From Calditerrivibrio nitroreducens DSM 19672 (GTDB lineage: Bacteria; Chrysiogenota; Deferribacteres; Deferribacterales; Calditerrivibrionaceae): DNA of 64,000 bases. Position numbers and translations under genes: made by a program. Below the pieces are notes generated by a model that ran no database searches, had not been told where the DNA came from, and worked only from the letters and a program-made list of their open reading frames with translations. Location: assembly GCF_000183405.1 (NCBI RefSeq), contig NC_014758.1:868001-932000 (forward strand). The letters are read 5' to 3'. Below, piece after piece: positions 55,378-64,000 of the stretch. Every line of letters starts with the position of its first letter. The first letter of the stretch is position 1.

Positions 55378-55862
55378 TGTAACCTCCCTAATATTGTGAT
55401 ATTTAGATCATCATCCAATTCGTTTATCATGGTGATTATATCTTTTTTAAATAATGGGTGTTTGTAGTCTGGCATAATATCCCTGAGAGGGTATAAGACG
55501 AAGCTTCTCTTATGCATTTCCAGGTGTGGTACGGCAAGCTCTTTCATATCTATTATCTGGTTATTATAGTCTAATATATCTATGTCGATTATTCTACTGT
55601 TCCATCTTCCTGTATCTATTCTGCCCAAAGATATTTCTATATTTTTTAAAAATTTTAATAGAGCAAGAGGAGAAAAATCGGTTTTAACCATTACAACAAT
55701 ATTGAAATAATCCTCCTGATTATCTTTTAAAAGGGACAGGGAGGAGTAGATATTAGAAACTGCCTCTATCATGCAGTGTTTGGATAACAATTTAATGGCA
55801 TTTTTTAGGTTTTTAGATTTTGGTGGTATATTACTACCCAGGCCTAATAAAACATCAGCCAT
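55368..55862 (-). CDS. folK: 2-amino-4-hydroxy-6-hydroxymethyldihydropteridine diphosphokinase
   Basis: The enzyme transfers pyrophosphate from ATP to the pterin precursor of folate. The 164 residues start ADVLLGLGSNIPPKSKNLKN and contain the HPPK signature segment GRWNSRIIDIDILDYNN, with the metal-binding Asp pair, followed by VPHLEMHKRSFVLYPL. The ATG at 55862 is preferred to the TTG at 55868, which overlaps the upstream stop. No other folate gene is adjacent; the neighbours are a flavoprotein and a nucleotide kinase-like gene in a housekeeping operon. Confidence 0.94.
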   Translation of the reverse strand: MADVLLGLGSNIPPKSKNLKNAIKLLSKHCMIEAVSNIYSSLSLLKDNQEDYFNIVVMVKTDFSPLALLKFLKNIEISLGRIDTGRWNSRIIDIDILDYNNQIIDMKELAVPHLEMHKRSFVLYPLRDIMPDYKHPLFKKDIITMINELDDDLNITILGRLHWQ

Positions 55863-55864
55863 AC

Positions 55865-57250
55865 TCAACTCTTTATTTTGCTGCTGATATCAACAAGTGC
55901 TTCCACAAAGGTAGGATAGGAAAAGATATGTCTGGATATATTATCTATCTCTAAGTTTAGTTTTATAATTAAAGAAAAGATGGGGAGAAGTTCATTTGCA
56001 CCCTTGCCAATAATATGTGCACCTAAGACCTTTTTTGTATTCTTTTCTATGATAACCTTTACAAACCCTTTGGAATGCCCTGTAATTATAGACATTTCAA
56101 GATCAGAAAATGAGTATTTTATAGTTTGAATATTGTATTTTTGTTCAAGGGCTTCCTGTTCGGTTAACCCAACGGTTGCTATCTCTGGGTCTATGTATAA
56201 CACTTTGGGAAATACAAAAAGATTCTCATCATGGTTTTTGCCAAGGATATCATTTGAGACGATCTCTGCAGAAAGGTAGGCCCAATTTAGAAACATGAAT
56301 TTTCCCGCAGCATCCCCGATGAAGTAGATGTTTCTATTGCAACAACTACTAAGATTTTTGTTAAGTAAGGGAAGATTATTTTCGATCTGAACATTGGCGG
56401 CATCAAGATGGAGATGATTGATATTAGGGATTCTCCCTACAGCTATAAAAACTTCATCCGATTGGATCTGTTCATTATCTAAAAATATGAGTGTTTTGTT
56501 TCCTATCTTTTCGATATTTGTTACAGTTTTCCCTTTGATTATATTCACACCATCTTTCTTCAAAAACTCTTCACATTTTTTTATTATAAAATCATCAAAT
56601 GTATAAAGTATTCTATCTCTTGATTCTATTATGGTTACCTGACAACCGATTCTTTTAAAAAATGTGGCGTACTCCACCCCTATAAAACCTCCACCTATTA
56701 CCGTTACATTATTGGGAATTTTTTCTAAGTTTATTATGTTTAGGGGATCTAAAAATTTTTTACCTGTGGCAAAAGGAGGAGTTTTGGGTAAGGAACCGGT
56801 AGCAATAATCGCCTTTTCAAACGATATTTCTTCCACAGTTTTGTCTGAGTGTTGAATAAGTATAGACTGTACAGAATTGAATGAAACCAAACCATCTATC
56901 AGTTCAACTTTGTATTCTTCAAGATCATCCTTGTAAGCTTTGAAGATTTTATTAGATACATTCTCTATATATTTTCTCATCTTTTTTAGATCAAAGACAG
57001 GTTCTGGTGGATTTTCAGTGCAAAAATTTATAAAATAAGAAGTTTTGGTTTTTAGTCTATTGTAAAGATAGCTCAGGTACAAAAGTGTATTTGAAACTGT
57101 GTTGCCGGTAAATTTTGTAGGGGAATTGAGGTTTTTATCGATAATTGCTACTTTTTTTCCAGCTTTGGCAAGCTCAATGGCGGCACTGGAACCTGCAGGT
57201 CCAGCGCCTATTATCACTATATCTATATTTTTTTTAACTGTGTTTGGCAT
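55865..57250 (-). CDS. FAD-dependent pyridine nucleotide oxidoreductase (SthA-like)
   Basis: This 461-residue flavoprotein has the dihydrolipoamide dehydrogenase plan: FAD motif IVIIGAGPAGSSAAIELAKA, NAD(P) motif VTVIGGGFIGVEYATFFKRI, the IYFIGDAAG FAD motif and a C-terminal dimerisation domain. The redox-active CxxxxC is absent; the region reads FTGNTVSNTLLYL. The C-terminal HxxP motif is replaced by FSYPTFVEAL, similar to soluble transhydrogenase SthA (FNYPTMAEA). It may exchange reducing equivalents between NADPH and NAD, but this is inferred. It lies between metK and folK in one operon. Confidence 0.85.
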   Translation of the reverse strand: MPNTVKKNIDIVIIGAGPAGSSAAIELAKAGKKVAIIDKNLNSPTKFTGNTVSNTLLYLSYLYNRLKTKTSYFINFCTENPPEPVFDLKKMRKYIENVSNKIFKAYKDDLEEYKVELIDGLVSFNSVQSILIQHSDKTVEEISFEKAIIATGSLPKTPPFATGKKFLDPLNIINLEKIPNNVTVIGGGFIGVEYATFFKRIGCQVTIIESRDRILYTFDDFIIKKCEEFLKKDGVNIIKGKTVTNIEKIGNKTLIFLDNEQIQSDEVFIAVGRIPNINHLHLDAANVQIENNLPLLNKNLSSCCNRNIYFIGDAAGKFMFLNWAYLSAEIVSNDILGKNHDENLFVFPKVLYIDPEIATVGLTEQEALEQKYNIQTIKYSFSDLEMSIITGHSKGFVKVIIEKNTKKVLGAHIIGKGANELLPIFSLIIKLNLEIDNISRHIFSYPTFVEALVDISSKIKS

Positions 57251-57274
57251 TATATTTTATTTCCGATTATTTTG

Positions 57275-58429
57275 TTAAGCCCCCAGTTTACCTGCCATTT
57301 TCTTTATCTCTTCTGCATAATTGGTTTCTTCCCAGCTGAATCCTTTTCTTCCAAAATGACCATAGGCGGCAGTTTTTTTGTAGATAGGTTTCTTTAAGTC
57401 AAGGGCTGTGATAATCCCTTTTGGGGTAAGATCAAAAATCTTTTTAACTATATTGGAGATCTCTTCATCTGGTATAATTCCGGTGTCAAATGTGTTTACC
57501 ATCAATGAAACAGGCTCTGCAACGCCTATTGCATAAGCTATCTGAACTTCACATCTATTTGCTAATCCGGCTGCAACGATATTTTTAGCCACCCATCTTG
57601 CGGCGTAGGCACCACTTCTATCCACTTTTGATGGGTCTTTACCAGAAAATGCCCCACCACCATGACGGCCGGATCCACCATAGGTATCCACGATGATCTT
57701 TCTGCCGGTAAGTCCACAGTCCCCCATAGGTCCACCAACCACGAATCTACCTGTGGGGTTTATGTGATAGGTGATATCTTCTTCATCCAGAAGATTAGAT
57801 GGTATAACCTCTTTTATAACTTTTTCAATGATATCTTCTTTCAGGTCTTTGTGTTTTACATCAGGGGAGTGTTGAGCTGAAACAACCACTGTGTCTACCC
57901 TCACCGGGGTATATCCGTTGTACTCTATGGTGACTTGAGATTTTCCATCAGGTCTGAGGTAAGGCAAAATCTCCTTTTTTCTTACTTCTGCCAGTTTCAT
58001 ACAGATTTTGTGGGCAAGCATGATGGGAAGAGGCATCAATTCTTCGGTCTCATCGCAGGCAAATCCAAACATCAACCCCTGATCTCCGGCACCACCTGTG
58101 TCCACACCCATAGCAATATCTGGTGATTGTTTATCGATTGTGGATATGACGGCACAGGTTTCATAGTCGAAGCCGTATTTTGCTCTTGTGTAGCCAATAT
58201 CTTTTATCGTATTTCTAATCACTTCCGGAAGATCCACATAGGTTGAAGTGGTGACCTCACCGGCAACAATACATAATCCGGTGGTGACAAGAGTTTCAAC
58301 CGCCACACGGCTATTGGGATCATCTTTCAGCATGGCATCAAGTATTGCATCAGATATCTGATCAGCTACTTTATCCGGATGTCCCTCTGTTACTGATTCT
58401 GAAGTAAAAACATATTTTCGGTTTTTCAT
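57275..58429 (-). CDS. metK: S-adenosylmethionine synthetase
   Basis: The enzyme makes S-adenosylmethionine from methionine and ATP. The 384 residues contain [20 protein letters not shown] at the start, the MATS signatures [12 protein letters not shown] and [16 protein letters not shown]. The ATG at 58429 is chosen because AAGGAG lies 9 bases upstream and because it begins just after the DUF465 stop; the frame to 58462 would overlap that gene. No SAM riboswitch is seen, and the gene is inside an operon. Confidence 0.97.
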   Translation of the reverse strand: MKNRKYVFTSESVTEGHPDKVADQISDAILDAMLKDDPNSRVAVETLVTTGLCIVAGEVTTSTYVDLPEVIRNTIKDIGYTRAKYGFDYETCAVISTIDKQSPDIAMGVDTGGAGDQGLMFGFACDETEELMPLPIMLAHKICMKLAEVRKKEILPYLRPDGKSQVTIEYNGYTPVRVDTVVVSAQHSPDVKHKDLKEDIIEKVIKEVIPSNLLDEEDITYHINPTGRFVVGGPMGDCGLTGRKIIVDTYGGSGRHGGGAFSGKDPSKVDRSGAYAARWVAKNIVAAGLANRCEVQIAYAIGVAEPVSLMVNTFDTGIIPDEEISNIVKKIFDLTPKGIITALDLKKPIYKKTAAYGHFGRKGFSWEETNYAEEIKKMAGKLGA

Positions 58430-58430
58430 T

Positions 58431-58664
58431 TTAATTACTCCTTTTATCTTTATAGTTTGCAATAATCTGTTCCATTCTATCTTTACCCTGCAATTTTTTT
58501 ACCTTAATCTCTTTAATCTTTACTTGGACTTCTGGTGGAAAATATTTTAAGCTGCACAATGCTTCCAGATCCTGTTCCAGCTGGATATGTTCATCATAAA
58601 GCATTTTAAATTCCTCGTTATTGCTATAAAGCTCCTGAATTAGCTCTGACTCATACTTTATCAT
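58431..58664 (-). CDS. DUF465/YdcH family small protein
   Basis: This 77-residue helical protein matches the DUF465 pattern: [20 protein letters not shown], then a [21 protein letters not shown] segment ending with DRMEQII. Two helices probably form a coiled-coil hairpin. The function is unknown. It overlaps the rimI stop by 14 bases and ends one base before metK. Confidence 0.85.
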   Translation of the reverse strand: MIKYESELIQELYSNNEEFKMLYDEHIQLEQDLEALCSLKYFPPEVQVKIKEIKVKKLQGKDRMEQIIANYKDKRSN

Positions 58665-59109
58665 ATTCCACCTCGCAATTTAGTCTCATTGTATATGCAT
58701 CTTTGTTTAATCCATAAAAATTCTTTCTTTTGCCAATCACTTCAAATCCCAGAGATTTATATAAATTAATTGCAGGTAAATTGTCAATACGAACATCCAG
58801 AAAACAGACAAATGGTTTTAAGCTATTTGCAATCATATAGCTCATCAATCTTCTAGCTATCCCTTTTGATTGATAATCTTTTTTTACAGCGATATTAACC
58901 ACTTCAAGTTCATTTATCATCTTTAAATCGTTGTAAATCTCCCAGTATATGAGGTACCCTTTTATAATATCTTCTTCATAGATAAGAAATTTTGCTACAT
59001 TATTATTAAGCTCGTGTAAAAAACTTTCATAACCCCAGGGGTTATCGTAAACCTCTTGTTCTATCTCCAAAATATCCTTTAGATCCTCTTCAACAGCTTT
59101 TCTTATCAA
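58651..59109 (-). CDS. rimI: Ribosomal protein S18-alanine N-acetyltransferase
   Basis: This 152-residue GNAT protein probably acetylates the N-terminus of ribosomal protein S18. The acetyl-CoA-binding motif is VNIAVKKDYQSKGIARRLMS. The RimI-type segment LDVRIDNLPAINLYKSLGFE is followed by GKRKNFYGLNKDAYTM. Its place directly after tsaB, with a 20-base overlap, is the common tsaB-rimI arrangement and strengthens the call. Confidence 0.92.
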   Translation of the reverse strand: MIRKAVEEDLKDILEIEQEVYDNPWGYESFLHELNNNVAKFLIYEEDIIKGYLIYWEIYNDLKMINELEVVNIAVKKDYQSKGIARRLMSYMIANSLKPFVCFLDVRIDNLPAINLYKSLGFEVIGKRKNFYGLNKDAYTMRLNCEVEYDKV

Positions 59110-59659
59110 ACTGTATTTCCGCCTCTGATTTTTTAAAATAAAATGGGATGGGATCTGTTTTAAACTCTTCCAGCATCTTGTTGGTTAAACAGTTGTAAAT
59201 ATTGTGGTACCTTACAAACTCGATATCACCTGTGATTTCATTTTCGTTAATACTGTAGTAATCGGAAAATATCATTTTTGTAAAATCAAACTCTTTACAA
59301 ACATACTCTTTACCCCTTAATTTAAGGGCTATTTTTTTTCTCTTTTTATCATCAGCCAAAGCAAAGGCATCAAGAATGGATAAACCATACACAGGCTTTG
59401 AAATGGATACCGCAAGTCCCTGAGCAACCGATACCCCAACCCTTATGCCGGTAAATGAACCTGGACCGGTTATAACTATAATTTCATCGATATTTTGAAT
59501 TTGCAATGATGCGATATTTAGTGATTGTTCAATTATATCAATCAGTTTTTCAGATATTCTATTTGCTGCGTTTAGAAAAACTTTGAAGATAAGATTTTGA
59601 TCTTCAGATATGGCTAATGATACATACTGGCTGGTGGTATCTAATAGTAGTCTTACCAT
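59090..59659 (-). CDS. tsaB: tRNA threonylcarbamoyladenosine biosynthesis protein TsaB
   Basis: TsaB is the partner of TsaD and TsaE in making t6A at position 37 of ANN-decoding tRNAs. The 189 residues start RLLLDTTSQYVSLAISEDQN and contain the hallmark VITGPGSFTGIRVGVSVAQG. The C-terminal lobe is short. It is the first gene of the operon running to aspS. The ATG has no Shine-Dalgarno sequence and lies 8 bases after a -10 box. Confidence 0.94.
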   Translation of the reverse strand: MVRLLLDTTSQYVSLAISEDQNLIFKVFLNAANRISEKLIDIIEQSLNIASLQIQNIDEIIVITGPGSFTGIRVGVSVAQGLAVSISKPVYGLSILDAFALADDKKRKKIALKLRGKEYVCKEFDFTKMIFSDYYSINENEITGDIEFVRYHNIYNCLTNKMLEEFKTDPIPFYFKKSEAEIQFDKKSC

Positions 59660-59667
59660 TAATATAA

Positions 59668-59695
59668 TTTATATTATAATTACAGATTATGTCAA
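59668..59695 (-). promoter_or_regulatory. Promoter of the tsaB-aspS operon (leaderless)
   Basis: On the minus strand a perfect TTGACA (59695-59690) and TATAAA (59673-59668) are separated by 16 bases. The predicted leader is about 2 bases. Confidence 0.6.
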
Positions 59696-59726
59696 GAGGA
59701 ATACACCGATATAAGCAAATATGGTA

Positions 59727-59755
59727 TTGATTTATTTCAAAACTCTTATTATGAT
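59727..59755 (+). promoter_or_regulatory. Promoter of yjbQ and downstream genes
   Basis: TTGATT (59727-59732) and TATGAT (59750-59755) are separated by 17 bases. The leader is about 10 bases and is nearly all ribosome binding site (AGGAGG). Confidence 0.5.
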
Positions 59756-59771
59756 ACAGAAGGAGGTTTGA

Positions 59772-60191
59772 ATGAAAAATTTCAGGAAAGAGATTGTTTT
59801 TCAGACAAAAAATCGTGTGGAATTTATAAATATCACTGGGGAGGTACAAAGAGCCATCGATGAAAGTGGTATAAAAGAGGGGCTATGTCTTGTAAATTCT
59901 ATGCATATAACGTCATCTGTTTTTATAAATGATGATGAATCCGGGCTACACAACGATTTTCGAATCTGGCTGGAGTCTTTAGCACCCCATGAACCAATAT
60001 CTAAATATAGACATAACCTTACTGGTGAGGATAATGCCGATGCCCATCTAAAAAGACAGATAATGGGTAGAGAAGTGGTGGTGGCTGTGACAAATGGAAA
60101 GCTTGATTTTGGTCCATGGGAACAGATCTTTTATGGTGAGTTTGATGGATGTAGGAGAAAGAGGGTTTTAATAAAAATAATAGGTGAATAA
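59772..60191 (+). CDS. YjbQ family (UPF0047) protein
   Basis: This 139-residue protein matches UPF0047/YjbQ, a family annotated as secondary thiamine-phosphate synthase. The conserved segments are [20 protein letters not shown], with the active-site His, and [37 protein letters not shown] closes the protein. Physiological function in most bacteria is not settled. AGGAGG lies 5 bases before the ATG. It is followed at 11 bases by the DHH phosphoesterase gene. Confidence 0.92.
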   Translation: MKNFRKEIVFQTKNRVEFINITGEVQRAIDESGIKEGLCLVNSMHITSSVFINDDESGLHNDFRIWLESLAPHEPISKYRHNLTGEDNADAHLKRQIMGREVVVAVTNGKLDFGPWEQIFYGEFDGCRRKRVLIKIIGE

Positions 60192-60202
60192 AGGAGATTT
60201 TG

Positions 60203-61045
60203 ATGATACTGCACGTTACACATAATGATTTGGATGGAGTGGGATGCGCTATTCTTGTGAAGAGATGCTATGATTTTGTGGATACATATTATCTCAATTA
60301 TGATGATGTGGATTCGTTTATTCAAAACAATTATGCCAATTACGAACAACTGATCATATCTGATATCTCCCCTTCAGAGGAGACGTTTAAGTATATAGAA
60401 AATCATATTGAAGTTGTTTTCATCGATCACCATAAAACATCTTTGCACCTTGGGGGATATGCTTTATCTTATCTGGATACAACAGTTTCTGCCACTTATC
60501 TTACCATGAAATGGCTTGAAGAGAGCGGTTTTGACCTTTCTGAATACCATGACTTTGTGGATTGTGTAAATGATTTTGATATGTGGCATCTGAAGAGAGA
60601 TGACAGTCTAAAGATGAATATGCTTTTTACTATTCTGGGGCTTGATAGATTCAGGGAGAGATTTTTGAATAATCCGTCCACGAAATTTACTGAAGTGGAG
60701 TTGTTACTATTGGATCTTGAGTCAGAGTCTCTTGATAAATATCTAAAAAATGCAGAAAAACAGGTTAAGACATTTGTGGATAAAAATAATCGTAAATTTG
60801 GAGCCATTTTTGCGGAAAAATACAGTTCGGAGTTGGGTAATCATCTTATTAAAACGCTGGATTTTGAATATATATTTATAATTAATCCCCAGAGGGGAAA
60901 GGTCTCTATGAGGTCAAAGCCTGATTTTGATGTGAGTGAAATTGCTGTCAAAAATGGTGGTGGTGGGCACAAAAATGCCGCAGGTTTTAGTACCAATTAC
61001 GATTTTGGGCTTAATCAATTCCTTAAGAATCTGGGGGTATGTTAG
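60203..61045 (+). CDS. DHH/DHHA1 phosphoesterase
   Basis: This 280-residue metal-dependent phosphoesterase has the N-terminal DHH motifs THNDLDGVGC and VFIDHHKTS, and the C-terminal DHHA1 motif GGGHKNAAGF that binds substrate. Related enzymes degrade short RNAs, pAp or cyclic dinucleotides; the substrate here is unknown. The ATG at 60203 has AAGGAG 6 bases upstream and is preferred to the TTG at 60200. Its end overlaps engB by 7 bases. Confidence 0.9.
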   Translation: MILHVTHNDLDGVGCAILVKRCYDFVDTYYLNYDDVDSFIQNNYANYEQLIISDISPSEETFKYIENHIEVVFIDHHKTSLHLGGYALSYLDTTVSATYLTMKWLEESGFDLSEYHDFVDCVNDFDMWHLKRDDSLKMNMLFTILGLDRFRERFLNNPSTKFTEVELLLLDLESESLDKYLKNAEKQVKTFVDKNNRKFGAIFAEKYSSELGNHLIKTLDFEYIFIINPQRGKVSMRSKPDFDVSEIAVKNGGGGHKNAAGFSTNYDFGLNQFLKNLGVC

Positions 61046-61629
61046 TGCAGGCAGAATTCATAAAATCTGCTTTTTATCCAAAAGATTTTCCCATAATCGA
61101 TCTTCCGGAAGTCTGTTTTGTAGGTAAAAGTAACGTTGGAAAGTCTTCTGCCATAAATACCTTAATAAATCGAAAAGATTTAGCTCGTGTGGGGAAGACT
61201 CCTGGTAAGACAAGGCTGCTTAATTTTTTTTCTATTAAAGCGAAAGATATCAGTTTTGTCCTTGTGGATCTACCCGGCTATGGTTATGCTCAGGTATCCA
61301 AAAAAGAGCGGGAAGAATGGAAAAAGTCGATCGAAAATTATCTGAAATTTAGAAATAACCTTAAATTGGTGGTTTTTATCCTGGATATCAGAAGGGATCC
61401 GGATGAGCAGGATGAAGTAATGTTTAAATGGTTAAAAGCTTATAATAAAGATTTCGTAATGCTTCTTACCAAATCGGACAAGCTTTCTAATAATGAGATT
61501 GCCAAACGATTAAAGGAGCTGTATCTTCATCCAATGATAAATGTGGATAATTGTATCATCTTTTCATCACTTACAAAAAGGGGGAAGGATGAGCTTTACC
61601 AAAAAATTGTTGAGTGTTGCACTAAATAA
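61039..61629 (+). CDS. engB: Ribosome biogenesis GTP-binding protein EngB (YsxC)
   Basis: This 196-residue TrmE-Era-EngA-like GTPase is needed for late assembly of the large ribosomal subunit. The G1 motif is GKSNVGKSS, G3 is DLPGYGYA and G4 is TKSD. The family-specific GKTPGKTRLLNFF precedes G3. It overlaps the DHH gene by 7 bases and the PLD gene by 41 bases, so the three are in one unit. Confidence 0.94.
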   Translation: MLVQAEFIKSAFYPKDFPIIDLPEVCFVGKSNVGKSSAINTLINRKDLARVGKTPGKTRLLNFFSIKAKDISFVLVDLPGYGYAQVSKKEREEWKKSIENYLKFRNNLKLVVFILDIRRDPDEQDEVMFKWLKAYNKDFVMLLTKSDKLSNNEIAKRLKELYLHPMINVDNCIIFSSLTKRGKDELYQKIVECCTK

Positions 61630-62155
61630 AGGATTTTTAATCTGTTTGATTTTTATTCTAACAATTTTAGTCTGGGTTGTAAAAAATAATCCGGCAGATG
61701 ATGATGTAAAATTTCTAGCAGATGATGGCTTAATAAAAGAGATGCTCTCCGATATCGAATTTTCGAAAAAATCGATTTTTATATCTATATATATGTTTAA
61801 GGCAGATGATACTGGGGATGCTTCACAGCTTAAGGATGCCCTTATAAGAGCAGCTGATAGAGGGGTGAAGGTGTATATCGTGATGGATGTGGCAAAGGAA
61901 GACATTACAACCGAAGCAAACACTTCTACAGGGAAGGATCTCTCCAATCATGGTATAATGGTGAAGTACGATTCACCGCTTAGAAAACTACATTCAAAAC
62001 TTATGGTAATTGATGAAAAAATTGTTTACATCGGAAGTCATAACTACACAAACAGTGCTTTTTCTAAAAATAACGAAACTTCTGTAAAGATAATTTCTGA
62101 CAAACTTGCAAAAGAGGCCATCAGCTATATTAAAAATATTAAAACCTATGATTAG
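61589..62155 (+). CDS. Phospholipase D-like protein with signal anchor
   Basis: This 188-residue protein has an N-terminal hydrophobic segment (LICLIFILTILVWVV) and one HKD motif, HSKLMVIDEKIVYIGSHNYT, typical of the single-motif Nuc/PLD proteins that dimerise to form an active site. Members hydrolyse phosphodiester bonds in DNA or lipids. With the anchor it should face the periplasm, where a nuclease role is plausible. The ATG at 61589 follows GGGGGAAGG closely and lies inside the end of engB; the frame to 61541 is not needed. Confidence 0.88.
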   Translation: MSFTKKLLSVALNKGFLICLIFILTILVWVVKNNPADDDVKFLADDGLIKEMLSDIEFSKKSIFISIYMFKADDTGDASQLKDALIRAADRGVKVYIVMDVAKEDITTEANTSTGKDLSNHGIMVKYDSPLRKLHSKLMVIDEKIVYIGSHNYTNSAFSKNNETSVKIISDKLAKEAISYIKNIKTYD

Positions 62156-62176
62156 TAGAAAAATTATAAAAGATGA

Positions 62177-62206
62177 GGTGGTTCAACTTTAGAAAGAAGA
62201 ACCACC
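62177..62206. terminator. Probable terminator between PLD and proline dehydrogenase genes
   Basis: An 8-base-pair stem (62177-62184 with 62199-62206) encloses a 14-base loop between convergent stop codons. There is no strong T-run, so support is moderate. Confidence 0.5.
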
Positions 62207-62225
62207 CCATACTTGCTATTATGAA

Positions 62226-63137
62226 TTAATTGCTTCCGTGTATACCAAACAGTTGTCTTAGGGCATGACGGGCAATATTCGGATTTTCTTTCAATCTTCT
62301 TCTGGAATATGGAAGCCAGTCTTTTCCAAAAGGGACGTACACTCTGAGTCTATGACCTGAATTGACTATTATTCTCCTTAACTCTTCATCCACCCCAAGA
62401 AGCATCTGAAATTCATACTTATCTCTTGTCAAACCATATTTCTCTATTAATCTTGTAGCCTCAAAGACAAGTTTTTCATCATGGGTAGCTATCCCTACGT
62501 ATGCCCCTTTCTGAAACATTTTCTCTAATATATATATAAAGCTCTGGTTTATTATGTATGGATCTTTGTAGGCGTGTACCCTTTTTTCGTTGTAAATCCC
62601 TTTGCAAAGTCTGAAATTCATCGGGCCATCTGAAAGATTTTCCACATCTTTTGGAGTTCTCCTGAGGTATGCCTGCAAAACTACCCCAACATGTCCCTGA
62701 TATTTACCCCTCAAACTTCTGTAAAAATCGATCGTATCGTTGGTGCAGGTTACATCTTCCATGTCTATCCTAACAAAATTTCCAAGTTGTTTTGCATGAT
62801 CCACTATCTTAAGTATATTATTGAAAGCTACTTCTTTGTTTAGATTAAGTCCCATCTGGGTGGGTTTCAGAGAGAGATTGGCATCAAGACCCTCTTTTTT
62901 GATTGTGTCAAGTATTTCTATACATCTTTCTCTGTAGTATTCTGCTTCATCAAGATTTTTGATGAATTCACCAAGTATATCTATGGTGGTCATAATCCCC
63001 TGGCTGTTTAACTCTTTTGTTACCCTTACCGCATCGTTTAATTCAGGTCCGGCAATATAACTTTTGGCAAATATTCCCACCAGAGGGCCGGGTATATGCA
63101 TAATACTTTTCGAAATTAAAAAATTTAGTAGTGACAT
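62226..63137 (-). CDS. Proline dehydrogenase (monofunctional)
   Basis: This FAD enzyme oxidises proline to pyrroline-5-carboxylate and passes electrons to the quinone pool. The 303 residues form the ProDH beta/alpha barrel with FVRIDMEDVTCTNDTIDFYR, the FRLCKGIYNEKRVHAYKD region and, at the end, VYVPFGKDWLPYSRRRLKEN, which carries the substrate-binding Arg pair. AGGAG precedes the ATG. It lies 10 bases after the pyrroline-5-carboxylate dehydrogenase gene, so the two catabolic steps are encoded as separate adjacent genes rather than as a fused PutA. Confidence 0.93.
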   Translation of the reverse strand: MSLLNFLISKSIMHIPGPLVGIFAKSYIAGPELNDAVRVTKELNSQGIMTTIDILGEFIKNLDEAEYYRERCIEILDTIKKEGLDANLSLKPTQMGLNLNKEVAFNNILKIVDHAKQLGNFVRIDMEDVTCTNDTIDFYRSLRGKYQGHVGVVLQAYLRRTPKDVENLSDGPMNFRLCKGIYNEKRVHAYKDPYIINQSFIYILEKMFQKGAYVGIATHDEKLVFEATRLIEKYGLTRDKYEFQMLLGVDEELRRIIVNSGHRLRVYVPFGKDWLPYSRRRLKENPNIARHALRQLFGIHGSN

Positions 63138-63147
63138 AAAAAATCTC

Positions 63148-64000
63148 CTATTTATCGAGCATAAAAGGGTAGCCTATTTCATCCGGAGCTATGAAATTCT
63201 CTTTTACAGCCCTTGTGGATACCCATCTGTAAAGATTTAAAATACTTCCGGCTTTGTCGTTTGTTCCTGATGCTCTACCACCACCAAATGGCTGCTGCCC
63301 CACAACTGCACCTGTGGGTTTATCATTAATATAGAAGTTTCCTGCTGCAAATTCAAGTTTTTCCATCATCATTGATATTACTTTTCTATCGTTTGCAAAG
63401 ATTGCACCGGTGAGGGCGTAAGGGGATGTTCTGTCACAAATCTCAAGGGTTTCCTCAAATTTTTCATCGTCATACACATATATAGTAAGAACCGGTCCAA
63501 AGATCTCCTCTTCCATAGTTTTAAAATGTGGATCTTTTGCGAGAATTACAGTTGGTTCGATGAAATAACCAATTGATTTGTCGTATTTTCCACCGAATAT
63601 TATCTCTGCATCTTTTGAATTTTTTGCGTAGTCAATGTATTCAGTTATACTTTCGAATGCAGATTCATCGATGACGGCATTTATTAAATTTGTAAAATCC
63701 TCCACATCACCCATTTTAAGATTTTTTAGCTCTGCCTCCATGATCTCCCATGTTTTACCCCATATCGATCTTGGGATATATGCCCTTGATGCAGCGGAAC
63801 ATTTCTGACCCTGATATTCAAATGCCCCTCTGACAAGAGCTACCACCAATTTTTTGATATCCGCAGAGGAATGGGCGAATACAAAGTCTTTCCCTCCTGT
63901 TTCACCTACTATTCTTGGGTAGTTTGTATATTTGGCGATGTTTGCCCCCACATCTTTCCACATCTTCTGGAATACAGCAGTGCTGCCTGTGAAATGGATT
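63148..64000 (-). CDS. L-glutamate gamma-semialdehyde dehydrogenase, 3' part (cut by window edge)
   Basis: This NAD-dependent aldehyde dehydrogenase turns glutamate semialdehyde into glutamate, the second step of proline use. About 284 C-terminal residues are visible. They include the general-base Glu in GETGGKDFVFAH, the catalytic Cys in YQGQKCSAASRAY and EEEIFGPVLTIYVYDDE. The frame stays open to base 64000, where it reads IHFTGSTAVFQKMW, the expected upstream sequence, so the N-terminus lies outside. It belongs to the pruA/RocA type. Confidence 0.94.
   Translation of the reverse strand, partial: IHFTGSTAVFQKMWKDVGANIAKYTNYPRIVGETGGKDFVFAHSSADIKKLVVALVRGAFEYQGQKCSAASRAYIPRSIWGKTWEIMEAELKNLKMGDVEDFTNLINAVIDESAFESITEYIDYAKNSKDAEIIFGGKYDKSIGYFIEPTVILAKDPHFKTMEEEIFGPVLTIYVYDDEKFEETLEICDRTSPYALTGAIFANDRKVISMMMEKLEFAAGNFYINDKPTGAVVGQQPFGGGRASGTNDKAGSILNLYRWVSTRAVKENFIAPDEIGYPFMLDK

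Overview
This is an AT-rich, gene-dense bacterial chromosome segment with short intergenic gaps; no stretch over 300 bases lacks a gene. The housekeeping content (LptF/LptG, SecG, class I IlvC, citramalate synthase, split ProDH/P5C dehydrogenase, many exported lipoproteins) fits a Gram-negative anaerobe. My impression of the proteins points to Deferribacterota (Calditerrivibrio/Deferribacter-like), but this is inference from memory and not a database result. No rRNA, tRNA, CRISPR array, transposase or integrase was found.

Layout. 1-6.5 kb: 5' part of alaS with an HNH nuclease gene before it, pckA, and an ilvB-ilvN-ilvC operon. 6.6-13.4 kb: a radical-SAM/DUF4130 pair linked to DNA metabolism, two MacB/FtsX-type permeases, a nucleotide-sugar dehydrogenase and a PHP phosphoesterase. 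13.4-18.8 kb: an operon of small membrane/unknown proteins ending in lptF and lptG, a universal stress protein, and a lipoprotein with three rhodanese domains. 38.6-64 kb: oligopeptide ABC components, secG, a CBS protein beside a degenerate acyl-CoA synthetase, a YihY protein, an aspartate-family operon (hom, proposed homoserine kinase, lysC, cimA), a nine-gene operon from tsaB to aspS, and finally yjbQ, a DHH phosphoesterase, engB, a PLD-family protein and proline catabolism genes.

The notable region is 18.8-38.4 kb. It holds thirteen same-strand genes, nearly all for exported or membrane proteins. Four encode caspase-like (peptidase C14) proteins: three with N-terminal beta-propellers and one with a discoidin-like domain. 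Two nearly identical serpin genes lie directly upstream of two of the propeller-caspase modules. Two of those caspases share an almost identical C-terminal effector half but have different propeller halves. One propeller is fourteen nearly identical 42-residue WD40 repeats that vary at a few surface positions. All four caspase domains keep an Asp two residues before the catalytic Cys, which in metacaspases goes with cleavage after Lys/Arg. The serpin reactive loop, by canonical spacing, presents Lys at P1. I propose that this is an exported protease-inhibitor system with exchangeable sensors; its function is unknown.

A second pattern concerns translation starts. At least six genes that begin transcription units have a -10 box only 6-9 bases before the ATG and no Shine-Dalgarno sequence, which suggests leaderless mRNAs.
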